Source: CAYIHX01 sp964363305
GTDB lineage: Bacteria > Bdellovibrionota > UBA1018
DNA: 64,000 bases
Assembly: GCA_964363305.1 (NCBI GenBank)
Contig: CAYIHX010000003.1
Coordinates: 1 to 64,000, forward strand
Reading direction: 5' to 3'
Within the stretch, counting starts at the first letter, position 1, and each line of letters opens with the position of its first letter. The notes beneath the pieces are model-generated. The model saw nothing but the letters and a program-made list of their open reading frames with translations, searched no databases and had not been told where the DNA came from. The position numbers were made by a program, and so were the translations under genes. Shown piece after piece: positions 31,643 through 40,307 of this stretch.

Positions 31643-34600
31643 ATGCCCAAAAGAACAGACATCCGAAAAATCCTCCTGATCGGTAGCGGTCCGATCGTGA
31701 TCGGCCAGGCTTGCGAATTCGACTACTCCGGCACTCAAGCGCTCAAAGCCCTCAAAGAAGAGGGCTACGAAGTGGTGCTCGTCAACTCGAACCCCGCCAC
31801 GATCATGACCGACCCGGAGCTCTCTGATCGAGTCTACGTCGAACCGCTTACGCCTGACTATCTTGAGCAACTCATCGCTCGGGAGAAGCCCGACGCGCTG
31901 ATCCCGACGATGGGGGGTCAAACGGCGCTCAACCTCACGATGGAGCTTCATCGACTCGGGGTGCTCGCCAAGTATGGCGTAAAAATTTTGGGAGCCAGCC
32001 CCGAGGCGATCCACAAAGCCGAAGATCGGCAAACCTTCAAAGAGATCATGACCTCGATTGGGATCGACAGCGCCCGCTCGCGAGTGGCGAGAAGCCTCGA
32101 TGATGGACGCTCGATCCTCAAGGAATTCGGACTACCCCTCATTCTAAGACCGTCGTTTACCCTCGGCGGCGAAGGGGGTGGAACCGCGCTTACCGAAGAA
32201 GATTTTCTCGAAAAACTCGAACGAGCGCTTTTCCTCGCGCCCTCCCACGATGTCCTGGTCGAAGAAAGCATGCTCGGCTGGAAAGAGTATGAGCTCGAAG
32301 TCGTCCGCGACCGAAACGACAACGTCATCATCATCTGCTCGATCGAAAATTTCGACCCGATGGGAGTGCACACGGGCGACAGCGTAACCGTCGCTCCGGC
32401 CCAGACGCTCACCGACCGGGAATACCAAAATCTCCGCGATCAATCGATCCGCATTATAAGGGCCATCGGCGTTGAGACGGGTGGCTGCAACATCCAGTTT
32501 TCAGTGAATCCTCAGGACGGTCGTATCATCGTGATCGAGATGAACCCGCGCGTCTCTCGGTCGAGTGCGTTGGCGTCAAAAGCCACCGGTTTCCCGATTG
32601 CGCGAATCGCGGCGAAACTCGCCGTCGGTTATACGCTCGACGAACTGAAAAACGACATCACGCAAACGACGCCTGCGAGCTTCGAACCCTCGATCGATTA
32701 CGTGGTGGTGAAAATCCCCCGTTTTGATTTCGAGAAGTTTCGCCCTTCGCTGCCTCATCTCAACACGCAGATGAAATCGGTGGGAGAAGTGATGGCCATC
32801 GGCCGCACCTTTGAGGAAGCACTCGGAAAGGCGCTCGCGGGGCTCGAGACGGACGCCACCTGGCTCATGCCCCTCGCACAGATCAAGGCGCTTCCGGCGC
32901 CGCCCAAGTCATATCGGACGAAGCCGGTGAAAAACGGTTTCACCCGCTGGGATCTTCTCGAAACGCCCACGCCGTTTCGCCTCTGGGCAGTCGGGGACGC
33001 GATCCGAGCCGGCGTCTCCACAAAAGAAATTCACGAGTCGAGCTTCATCGATCCTTGGTTTATCGAAAGAATCAGAAATTTTCTTGGCGCTGAAGACTCA
33101 ATCAAAAAAAACAGCTGGCCCTTCAGCCCGGACTTCTGGCTTCAGATCAAGGGGCTCGGCTGGACCGATCGAGCGATCGCGCAGCTGCGGCGTTTGACCG
33201 ACGAAGAGGTCCGGGCCGAGCGAAACAAGGCCGGCATCTTGGGCGCATTCCTGTCGGTCGACACCTGCGCGGCCGAATTCGAAGCGCAGACTCCATACTT
33301 CTACAGCACCTATCGAGGAACTGATGAATCCCGTCCCAGTGCCCGCCCGAAGGTGATGGTGCTCGGAGGCGGTCCGAACCGAATCGGCCAGGGCATTGAA
33401 TTCGATTACTGCTGCGTGCACGCCGCCATGCAACTTCGAGAGAGCGGTTTTGAAGTCATCATGGTGAACTCAAACCCTGAAACCGTCAGCACTGACTTCG
33501 ACATTTCAGATCGCCTGTATTTCGAGCCCTTAACCCCCGAACATGTGCTCAATATTGCGCGGATCGAAAAACCGATCGGCGTGATCGTCCAGTTCGGAGG
33601 GCAAACGCCGCTCAAGCTGGCAAAAGCCCTCGAGCGCGGCGGCCTCAAGGTACTCGGGACTTCCGTCGCAAGTATCGACAACGCTGAAAACCGCGAAAAA
33701 TGCGAGCTCCTGGTACGCGAGCTCAGACCCCTCGGACTCGAACAACCCGAAGCGGCGATTGCCTTCACGAAGGAAGAAGCCCTCGCAAAGGCAAAAAAAC
33801 TCGGTTTTCCGGTGCTCGTTCGCCCCTCTTACGTCCTCGGGGGCAGGGCCATGCGCATCGTCCACAGTGAGACCATGCTCCTGGAATGGATCGATGAGGC
33901 CATTCAGGTCAGCAATGCCGAGCCCGTGCTCATCGACCGCTTTCTCGACAAAGCGACCGAGGTCGACGTCGACGCCATCAGCGACGGGCATGAAACCTTT
34001 ATCGGTGGCCTGATGGAGCATATCGAAGAGGCGGGAATTCATTCCGGCGATAGCGCCTGCTCCTTACCCGTCGCCACGCTCTCGGTCGCCATTACAGACC
34101 GCGTACGCGCCTACACGCGCGAGCTCGCTCGACGTTTTAAGGTCGTTGGCCTGATGAACCTCCAGTTCGCTATCCAGGGCGATCGCATTTATCTTCTTGA
34201 GATCAATCCACGCGCCTCACGCACCGTTCCGTTCGTCAGCAAGGCCGTCGGAGTGCCGCTCGCAAAGCTCGCCGCCGACGTGATGATGGGAAAACGGCTC
34301 TCGGAGCTTGGAGTGACGAGCGATCTCGACCTCAACCTGGACACCTTCAACGTCAAGGCTCCCGTTTTTCCCTTCAACAAGTTCCCCGATGTCGACATCC
34401 TTCTGGGACCTGAAATGAAATCGACCGGCGAGGTCATGGGACGCGCTCGAAATTTTCCGGCGGCCTACGCGAAAGCAATGGCTGCCGCCGGCATGCCCCT
34501 TCCTCAGGGGGGAAAGGCGTTTCTGTCGATCCGGAATGAGGACAAAGCCGAGATGCTTCTGATCGCCACGGGGCTCCGAGATCTCGGGTTTGAGCTTTAT

Positions 34601-34912
34601 GCCACCGCCGGAACCGCGCAATTCCTCAATGGGCATCGCCTGGGCGTAAAACCCATCAACAAACAACACGAGGGCTCCCCACATTGCGTCGAGGCGATCC
34701 GCGACGGCAAGTTCGCCCTGGTGATCAATACCACTTCGGACGAAATCGCCATCCGCGATAGCTTCTCAATTCGCCGGGCCACGCTCGAACGAAAGGTGCC
34801 CTACAGCACGGTGGTCGCCTCAGCTCGTGCGATGCTCCAGGGGATTCGCGAAACACGGGATCGAACCCCGGAAGTCCTCCCCCTCGACCCCCGACGGAAC
34901 CTGCTCTCATGA
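31643..34912 (+). CDS. carB: Carbamoyl-phosphate synthase large subunit
   Basis: A 1089-residue enzyme, normal length. It has two homologous ATP-grasp halves: residues 1-400 make and phosphorylate carboxyphosphate, the oligomerisation domain covers about 400-550, and the second half 550-935 makes carbamoyl phosphate. Marks are ILLIGSGPIVIGQACEFDYSG and VLGGGPNRIGQGIEFDYCC, each starting a half. The end is an MGS-type allosteric domain (LLIATGLRDLGFELYATAGTA). It feeds pyrimidine and arginine synthesis. AAGGAG gives a strong ribosome site. carA is not in the window. Confidence 0.98.
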   Translation: MPKRTDIRKILLIGSGPIVIGQACEFDYSGTQALKALKEEGYEVVLVNSNPATIMTDPELSDRVYVEPLTPDYLEQLIAREKPDALIPTMGGQTALNLTMELHRLGVLAKYGVKILGASPEAIHKAEDRQTFKEIMTSIGIDSARSRVARSLDDGRSILKEFGLPLILRPSFTLGGEGGGTALTEEDFLEKLERALFLAPSHDVLVEESMLGWKEYELEVVRDRNDNVIIICSIENFDPMGVHTGDSVTVAPAQTLTDREYQNLRDQSIRIIRAIGVETGGCNIQFSVNPQDGRIIVIEMNPRVSRSSALASKATGFPIARIAAKLAVGYTLDELKNDITQTTPASFEPSIDYVVVKIPRFDFEKFRPSLPHLNTQMKSVGEVMAIGRTFEEALGKALAGLETDATWLMPLAQIKALPAPPKSYRTKPVKNGFTRWDLLETPTPFRLWAVGDAIRAGVSTKEIHESSFIDPWFIERIRNFLGAEDSIKKNSWPFSPDFWLQIKGLGWTDRAIAQLRRLTDEEVRAERNKAGILGAFLSVDTCAAEFEAQTPYFYSTYRGTDESRPSARPKVMVLGGGPNRIGQGIEFDYCCVHAAMQLRESGFEVIMVNSNPETVSTDFDISDRLYFEPLTPEHVLNIARIEKPIGVIVQFGGQTPLKLAKALERGGLKVLGTSVASIDNAENREKCELLVRELRPLGLEQPEAAIAFTKEEALAKAKKLGFPVLVRPSYVLGGRAMRIVHSETMLLEWIDEAIQVSNAEPVLIDRFLDKATEVDVDAISDGHETFIGGLMEHIEEAGIHSGDSACSLPVATLSVAITDRVRAYTRELARRFKVVGLMNLQFAIQGDRIYLLEINPRASRTVPFVSKAVGVPLAKLAADVMMGKRLSELGVTSDLDLNLDTFNVKAPVFPFNKFPDVDILLGPEMKSTGEVMGRARNFPAAYAKAMAAAGMPLPQGGKAFLSIRNEDKAEMLLIATGLRDLGFELYATAGTAQFLNGHRLGVKPINKQHEGSPHCVEAIRDGKFALVINTTSDEIAIRDSFSIRRATLERKVPYSTVVASARAMLQGIRETRDRTPEVLPLDPRRNLLS

Positions 34913-35220
34913 GCCTGGCGGCCGGAACAGGAGAAGGAAACTGCTGGCACTGCGGTACCGCACTCGGCGCGCTGGAGTATGGCCGGCAAGACACCTGCCG
35001 AAAATGCGGAAGGGATACTCGATGTTGCAAGAACTGCGGGTTCTACGATCGCGCCTACAACAACGAATGCCAGGAAACCCAAGCCGATCGCGTCGTCGAA
35101 AAAGAGAGGGGCAATTTCTGCGACTATTTCAAGCCCCGCTCCGGGAGCGGCGCCGGAGGAACGAACCGCGATGCCCAGAAATCTGCTGCTGAAGCGCTTT
35201 TTCGAAAGTCTCCCAACTGA
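34909..35220 (+). CDS. Small cysteine-rich zinc-ribbon protein coupled to carB
   Basis: A 103-residue protein whose ATG overlaps the carB stop (ATGA). Nine Cys are seen at 12, 15, 30, 33, 39, 40, 43, 54 and 71. Two CxxC pairs (CWHC, CRKC) make a first zinc ribbon, and CKNCGFYDRAYNNEC followed by GNFCDYF looks like a second metal site. The second motif, ending in a Glu/Lys-rich helix and NFCDYF, reads as a conserved domain of delta-type bacteria. Function is unknown; coupling suggests it is made with carbamoyl-phosphate synthase. Confidence 0.7.
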   Translation: MSLAAGTGEGNCWHCGTALGALEYGRQDTCRKCGRDTRCCKNCGFYDRAYNNECQETQADRVVEKERGNFCDYFKPRSGSGAGGTNRDAQKSAAEALFRKSPN

Positions 35221-35485
35221 ACTCTTTTTTTGAATCAGTAAATATTTTGGAAGGCGGGATACAATCGGCACCAGTAGACGGACGGCAGCCAATGGTAATT
35301 GATTTCAGAGAAATGCTCGCGCCTGAGATTGGGTTTCCGCTCACGTCTTTGACTGTACCCGTAATATTTATAGTGGAAAAGGATTCGCCACATTGGAATC
35401 CTGCTAGGACGAAACCCGCTCTGATTGCTAATATCGTCACCGAAACTTTTCTTCCATGACTAAGTCGCGGAGCACTGGTTGTCAT
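35129..35485 (-). pseudogene. Truncated remnant of a carboxypeptidase-regulatory-like (Ig-fold) exported protein
   Basis: The 118-codon reading frame starts with a hydrophobic export-like stretch ending AGFQCGES and continues into a typical regulatory-like beta domain (ITGTVKDVSGNPISGASISLKS, then KIFTDSKKEFS, where TDSKGEF is usual). After that the frame runs antisense through the zinc-ribbon gene and no longer looks like the family. Its ATG overlaps the ASCH gene stop by 4 bp. I read it as a gene whose 3' part was lost at the carB-side junction of an accessory patch; a short expressed protein is possible. Confidence 0.5.
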
Positions 35486-35955
35486 TCTTTAAAAACAATT
35501 CTAAAGAACTCCGTTATGACGGTCGCTTCATCTATTGAGTTAACTCCCCAATCCTTCAGGGACGCTTCATAGAGTTCTCTATGAGCCCTTCTCCAATACT
35601 CGATAGACAGGTCACCTTCGCCTTCGGCGACAGCGACTTCAGGAGGAACATCATTGAATTGATGAACCACAACTCTCTCGGTTCTAAGGATCAAGCTTGG
35701 TTGATCGCGACTATCGAGAAGAATCCAATAATTCCCAACTTCCGGCAGTGGATCACCGGCGGATAGAAAGTCTTCAACGATACTACTTCCAGCAGATTTC
35801 TTACCCGCCAGATAGAGTTGGAGAAGGCTATCAGTAATAGCTCTGCCGCCAGCGTGAAAAGCTACGACACGAGGTCGGAGGGGTCGATCTTCTTCCGCCA
35901 AAGTACTGAGGTAACTTTGCCAATACTTGGTTTCTATTTCTCGAAGATTGCTCAT
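35482..35955 (-). CDS. ASCH-domain protein
   Basis: A 157-residue protein. The beta-barrel ASCH domain is readable from about residue 65: GDPLPEVGNYWILLDSRDQPSLILRTERVVV, followed by FNDVPPEVAVAEGEGDLSIEYWRRAHRELYE, the usual order of motifs. The domain is related to PUA and binds RNA or acts on modified nucleosides in some members. It sits in an AT-richer minus-strand run with the HigA-like gene 25 bp upstream and the remnant downstream, so it looks like accessory cargo. Confidence 0.85.
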   Translation of the reverse strand: MSNLREIETKYWQSYLSTLAEEDRPLRPRVVAFHAGGRAITDSLLQLYLAGKKSAGSSIVEDFLSAGDPLPEVGNYWILLDSRDQPSLILRTERVVVHQFNDVPPEVAVAEGEGDLSIEYWRRAHRELYEASLKDWGVNSIDEATVITEFFRIVFKE

Positions 35956-35979
35956 TACTTGTTCTCGATCCTGCTGACT

Positions 35980-36294
35980 TCAGGCCGCCTTTTTTCCATG
36001 AAAAGAAAACGCGAACGTTAGTGTTGCCTTGCAGGCCCCAGCTATCCGGGAAAGAAGATCAAGAGAAGGCACCCGGCTATCCGAGCCGGATTCAATGCGG
36101 CTAACGACCGCCTGGGTGGTCTTGGCCAGTTTGGCCAATTCAACCTGCGTCAGTCCAGCACGCAGACGCACAGAACGAACCGCATCGGCGATCAAAGTTT
36201 TAGCCCTCTCAGTCTCGAAAAGGACGCGGATTTCTGGGTCCTTTAGCAACTTCTCAACAAAATTTTTGGCAGACCGATACTGTTTTTTCTTCAT
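35980..36294 (-). CDS. HigA-like antitoxin (XRE helix-turn-helix)
   Basis: A 104-residue protein with a C-terminal XRE domain (VRLRAGLTQVELAKLAKTTQ, AVVSRIESGSDSRVPSLDLLSRIA). Its ATG overlaps the stop of the HigB-like gene by 4 bp, the toxin-first order typical of HigBA. It should bind the toxin and repress the promoter at 36632-36660. Because the toxin gene upstream is frameshifted, the antitoxin may persist as a solitary regulator, or translation may start internally. Confidence 0.85.
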   Translation of the reverse strand: MKKKQYRSAKNFVEKLLKDPEIRVLFETERAKTLIADAVRSVRLRAGLTQVELAKLAKTTQAVVSRIESGSDSRVPSLDLLSRIAGACKATLTFAFSFHGKKAA

Positions 36295-36625
36295 AAACCT
36301 AGAACCTCTTTCATTCGTTTTTCAGCTAAATCCAAGTCACGGAGCGGGGTCTTCTGTGTCGACTTGCGGAATGCGTGCAGGATCACCATCTCTTCTGCAG
36401 TGACCAGCACATAGGCCATCCGAAAGCCTCCTCCAGGAGAGGAGAACTTGATCTCCCAGAGCTTGCCCCTCAGGGGCTTGAACTGAACGCGGCTATAAGC
36501 CAGTCCAAACTGCTCAAGCCCTACCAGCACTTCTGCGAAGCGAGCCTGGTCACCTTTAGGTAAGGACTCGATGAACTCTTCGATGGGTGAACGGCCAGAT
36601 GGAGTTCATAGAAGTTTACCTTCAT
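36291..36625 (-). pseudogene. HigB/Gp49-like toxin gene broken by a -1 frameshift
   Basis: The downstream frame encodes a Gp49/HigB RNase-type toxin (SGRSPIEEFIESLPKGDQ, GLEQFGLAYSRVQFKPLRGKLWEIKF, FRMAYVLV, ILHAFRKSTQKTP). The natural start is the ATG at 36625 (MKVNFYEL), but that frame stops after 34 codons. Inserting one C in the CTCC at about 36600-36604 joins MKVNFYELP to SGRSPIEEF, the normal family beginning. So one base is missing near codon 9. Internal initiation at GTG 36530 would give only 79 residues. It could be true decay, phase variation or an assembly error. Confidence 0.8.
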
Positions 36626-36660
36626 GTATTGAATATACCCAAATGGACGTATTGAGTCAA
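36625..36660 (-). promoter_or_regulatory. Strong promoter of the higBA-like operon giving a leaderless mRNA
   Basis: On the minus strand TTGACT (36660-36655) and TATATT (36637-36632) are 17 bp apart. The predicted first base is the A of the ATG at 36625, with no ribosome site. GTATTGA on the plus strand occurs twice, at 36626-36632 and 36649-36655, 23 bp apart and so on one helix face, a likely repressor site. Confidence 0.65.
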
Positions 36661-36778
36661 TGGACCGAAATTATTTACTGAAATTCACTGTGAACGGGAC
36701 GAGGACACCACAAAACAATCGGGTAGGTACCGGATTCTGCAATTTGAGAACCTCAGGCTCCCCACTCAGGCGACCATT

Positions 36779-36802
36779 TTTTAAGTCAACTTTTAAGTCA
36801 AC
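36779..36802 (+). repeat. Tandem 12-bp direct repeat
   Basis: TTTTAAGTCAAC occurs twice in tandem, followed by TTTT, 31 bp before the ATG at 36833. It could be a regulator site (one turn plus) or slipped-strand repeat. No protein is tied to it. Confidence 0.8.
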
Positions 36803-36832
36803 TTTTCCGCCCTTTTCGCCGAAGAGACTACG

Positions 36833-39745
36833 ATGGCTATCCGTGGGCGCCGACGTAAAAAATCAATCCAACCGCCGCCTCACACGCGTTCGACGTACTG
36901 GCGATTCGATTGGCTTTTGCTCGTGCTGGGTATCGCCTGGACCGCTCCCTTGCTCGTTCAGGTCGAGAGACCACGAGGAAAGATAGCTACGTCCAGGCAG
37001 ATCGCATCTCTCGGGGACACCTTCGATCGGCGTCCCGACTGCGTTCTACGGCTGTTTCAGCCCGGAACCGGCGTATCAGAGGAGCGCCAATCCCACCTCC
37101 TCTACCGCGATCCGGAGGCCGTGAGCAGAGGCGGCACCTTTCCCGGTTCCGTGCCGTTCGAGATGGTTGCGAGCCCCCTCTTCGTACTGGTCAAACAGGA
37201 GTGCAAACCACTCCTCGACCGCGCCGCAGAGGAGACTCTTGCAAGAGAGCAGCAAGAGGGGCAGGAGAACGCCTATTTCCCTTTCCGGGCCTCGCGGCCT
37301 ACGCAGTACTGCGACGTCAGGCCAACCGGCTGGGAAGGCTGTTCCGGCTTCAAGCTTCTCAATAACGGAGAACTCATCGCTCGCGTCACCTCCCATCCGA
37401 ATCAGGTTCCGGCCGCGTTACAGCCGATCGTGAGCTTCCTTGTCGATCCGCGATCGAGCGAGAAAGAACTTCGACGCGAAGACGCCACGATCCGGCGGAT
37501 CTCAGAACGCCTGACTGAAGAGGGATCCCACTACGTCATCTATGTTGTTCAGGGCGAGTCCGCGCAGGTGACGCCGCTCCAGCTGGAGACCTTAAATACC
37601 GATCGCGGATCACGGACCAGATGGATTTCCGCTGGAGAGATGACTCACATTCGAATGCAGCGGTTCCAGGGCAACGACGAATGGCGCACCATAGGTCCCG
37701 AGGACGCGGAGGAAAAAATTCAAAGCAGCATGCGCGCGGGCGCCACGGGCGGTGGCCTGCTCTCATTCCTTGGCCCCTCCCGCTTCAACCGAGCCCTCAT
37801 TGCCCGCATCACCGCGGGAGCACAAACTCTCTCGCGTTACTGGCAAAACGCCCTAACCCTCCTCGACCAAGAAGATCTCTCACCGGTCAACCTAGAGAAA
37901 TTTAACGCCCAAAATCTACTCCTGGATATCGGGGCAGTGGGCTCCCTTGACCCACCCGGCATCGAAGACATCGAACGCGTGACCGCGGCAGCCATCCAAG
38001 AAGCCTCGCTCGGTCTTGAAAGCGCAGTCCAAATCCCCACGATTCTCGCTGCCGCCTCGTACTGGTGGAGCGCGCGCGCCATGCAAATCGCCGCCGGCTG
38101 CCAGAATCTCCCGTCCGGAGAAAGGCTCGTCACTCATCAGTACGGGCACCAGCAATGCCGCCGAATTTTCGCCGGAAGAGCCTACTCCGAACTCAATCAA
38201 AGAATCGCCACCGGAGGTGAACTCGATCTCAGTAGCCTTGAGTGGATCATGAATTTCGCTTTAGGATCGCGCGCTGAACGCGGCGAGCTTTTTACGCGTG
38301 CGCTCCCCCTCATCCTTCAACAAATCGAACGCAATACTTTTCCAAGCAGGGCTGTGATCTCCATGATCACTCACGAGGTTCTCCAGACGGCCGAAGAACT
38401 TCGCCTCCAGAAATCACTGACCTGGAATGGGTTGCAACCCATCTCGGACGGTCAGCTCACCTCCATGAATCGATTTCTCAGTGAAGCCCGCACCTTCTTT
38501 CCAAGGCTGGCCCAGAGCGCGGTCCGTTTTCGCCTCCGCGATCCGCCCCTTTTCAGCTCCAGCCAGCGCGCCTGGCGATTCGTGAGTGCACCGCTGCGCC
38601 TGGGGCGATTCCCTTCCACCGGAAGTCTCGCGAGCTCGCGCCTCGATGACGGTGAAATTCAAGAAATCGTCATCGACATCTCCCAGCTAAGCAGCCGCGA
38701 CGTGGCCGCCGTCCAACGTCTTCTTCTGGCGTCTGACGCGACGATGGCGCAATCGCGCGAAGTCTCACGTCCCATCTGCCGAGCCTGGGTCGACTGGCTC
38801 GCCGGTGCCCAGCTCCCCTCGGTTTCTTTAGTCGGGAACTATTCCTCGCCCTGCGGTCGCCTGATTCGAAGTGCACTCGAGCGACCAGCGGAGCTCCGCC
38901 CCCTCGCCTCAGGATCGCTGCATCAGCAATGCCTACAAGACTCCCACGCTCTTGCTTGCCACCTCCTCGTCGAGACGGAAGCAAATCTCTCCGCGCGCCT
39001 CCCGCCTCCCGCCCAATGGGGCGCTTTTTTTTCCTCGGTCTCGCCGCAGAGCACCGCGTACCTCAGAGCGTTGATCCGTCTACAAAGAGCAGCACTTCAA
39101 GTCTCGCCGAGCTGGAGACGGGCCGTCGGCGTCGTACATCGGATCCTGAAACAGAGAGCTCTCGCCACGCTTTCTCAGCTCCCGAGCAGAAGGGACATCA
39201 ACAACTGTTACGATCCAGACGAGTGGAATCGCCAGCTCGCCTCTGACCGCGAACCCACCGCAGACCAGCTCCGTTCAGCCGTTCATCCTGACTGCCAGGC
39301 AGCCGAGAGGTTCGGCACCTACTGGCTCGAAACGATCCGCCTCTGTCAGGCCGTAAGGCGGGACGCGCATGCACGCGCCTCATTCTTCGCCCCTTTAGAA
39401 ACCTATGCGTTTTGGCTACGAGAAATGGATCACTTCCGGCGCATTCTCCCTACCGAACGCGCAAACACTCAGGCTGAACCAGCCTCGTCGCTCTTCTTCG
39501 CTCTCTCCGATCTCTTTGTGGAGCCACGGGGCCCCGAAACGCACTCCACGTTGATTCAGCGCTTCTCCCCCGTCTACTGTCCAACGGAAACACGCGAGAG
39601 AGCCCGCGTCGGCCAGCAATACAGCGCCGAATTTGGAGATATCGTCCGGGATATCCGGGCATGGGAAAATTACGGAAGAGTAGCCACTGGCGGCAGCCCC
39701 CCCTCCGACCCCACTCTCGATGCCGTTCAGCCTTTTGTATTCTGA
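36833..39745 (+). CDS. Large membrane-anchored protein of unknown function
   Basis: A 970-residue protein. A very basic N-terminus (RGRRRKK) precedes one membrane helix (about 24-43, FDWLLLVLGIAWTAPLLV); the remaining 920 residues should be periplasmic or exported. They are mostly helical by composition, with about 17 Cys in scattered pairs (for example CKPLLD, YCDVRPTGWEGCSGF, CQNLPSG, RPICRAW, NCYDPDEW) that may form disulfides. I find no known catalytic motif. The scale, style and Arg/Glu/Ser richness resemble the 1384-residue protein at 5368, but no shared segment is evident. Confidence 0.7.
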   Translation: MAIRGRRRKKSIQPPPHTRSTYWRFDWLLLVLGIAWTAPLLVQVERPRGKIATSRQIASLGDTFDRRPDCVLRLFQPGTGVSEERQSHLLYRDPEAVSRGGTFPGSVPFEMVASPLFVLVKQECKPLLDRAAEETLAREQQEGQENAYFPFRASRPTQYCDVRPTGWEGCSGFKLLNNGELIARVTSHPNQVPAALQPIVSFLVDPRSSEKELRREDATIRRISERLTEEGSHYVIYVVQGESAQVTPLQLETLNTDRGSRTRWISAGEMTHIRMQRFQGNDEWRTIGPEDAEEKIQSSMRAGATGGGLLSFLGPSRFNRALIARITAGAQTLSRYWQNALTLLDQEDLSPVNLEKFNAQNLLLDIGAVGSLDPPGIEDIERVTAAAIQEASLGLESAVQIPTILAAASYWWSARAMQIAAGCQNLPSGERLVTHQYGHQQCRRIFAGRAYSELNQRIATGGELDLSSLEWIMNFALGSRAERGELFTRALPLILQQIERNTFPSRAVISMITHEVLQTAEELRLQKSLTWNGLQPISDGQLTSMNRFLSEARTFFPRLAQSAVRFRLRDPPLFSSSQRAWRFVSAPLRLGRFPSTGSLASSRLDDGEIQEIVIDISQLSSRDVAAVQRLLLASDATMAQSREVSRPICRAWVDWLAGAQLPSVSLVGNYSSPCGRLIRSALERPAELRPLASGSLHQQCLQDSHALACHLLVETEANLSARLPPPAQWGAFFSSVSPQSTAYLRALIRLQRAALQVSPSWRRAVGVVHRILKQRALATLSQLPSRRDINNCYDPDEWNRQLASDREPTADQLRSAVHPDCQAAERFGTYWLETIRLCQAVRRDAHARASFFAPLETYAFWLREMDHFRRILPTERANTQAEPASSLFFALSDLFVEPRGPETHSTLIQRFSPVYCPTETRERARVGQQYSAEFGDIVRDIRAWENYGRVATGGSPPSDPTLDAVQPFVF

Positions 39746-39787
39746 GGTTTGCCTACTCGGCGCGCTCTGTGTTAGCCAAAATGCACT

Positions 39788-40270
39788 ATGGCAACGGAAG
39801 CTAAGGTCCCCATGACTATCAACGGCAAGAAGCGACTCGATGAGGAACTCAAACACCTCATGACCGTCGAACGCCCCACCGTAATTAAGGCGATTGAAAT
39901 CGCTCGAGGCCATGGCGACCTTTCTGAAAATGCCGACTATTCGGCAGCGAAAGAACGGCAAGGTTTCATCGAGGGCCGCATTCAGGACATCAATGGCAAG
40001 CTAGCCCGGGCCCAGATCATCGACCCTAGCGCCATCAAATCTGACAAGATCGTCTTCGGCGCGACCGTCATCGTCGAAGAACAAGAATCATCGAAGAAGC
40101 TCACCTATCAGATCGTCGGCGTCGACGAGGCCGACATCAAAAGCGGCAAAATTGGGATCACGTCTCCCATCGCGCGCGCGCTGATCGGCAAGACAGAAGG
40201 GGATGAGGTCGTCGTCCATGCTCCCAAGGGCCAGGTTAGATACGACGTCATCGGCATTCGTTACGAATAA
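39788..40270 (+). CDS. greA: Transcript-cleavage elongation factor GreA
   Basis: A 160-residue protein, normal length. The N-terminal coiled coil (about 12-80) carries the acidic tip in HGDLSENADYSAAKERQ that supports RNA cleavage in stalled RNA polymerase, and the C-terminal FKBP-like domain has IVGVDEADIKSGKIGITSPIARALIGK. The start at 39788 has no clear ribosome site, whereas an ATG at 39812 (MTINGKK) has AAGG 5 bases upstream; the longer form matches other GreA proteins better. recG follows closely. Confidence 0.97.
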   Translation: MATEAKVPMTINGKKRLDEELKHLMTVERPTVIKAIEIARGHGDLSENADYSAAKERQGFIEGRIQDINGKLARAQIIDPSAIKSDKIVFGATVIVEEQESSKKLTYQIVGVDEADIKSGKIGITSPIARALIGKTEGDEVVVHAPKGQVRYDVIGIRYE

Positions 40271-40307
40271 GGTGCCCTCGCCAGATGCTTCGGGCGAAGG
40301 CACGCTC

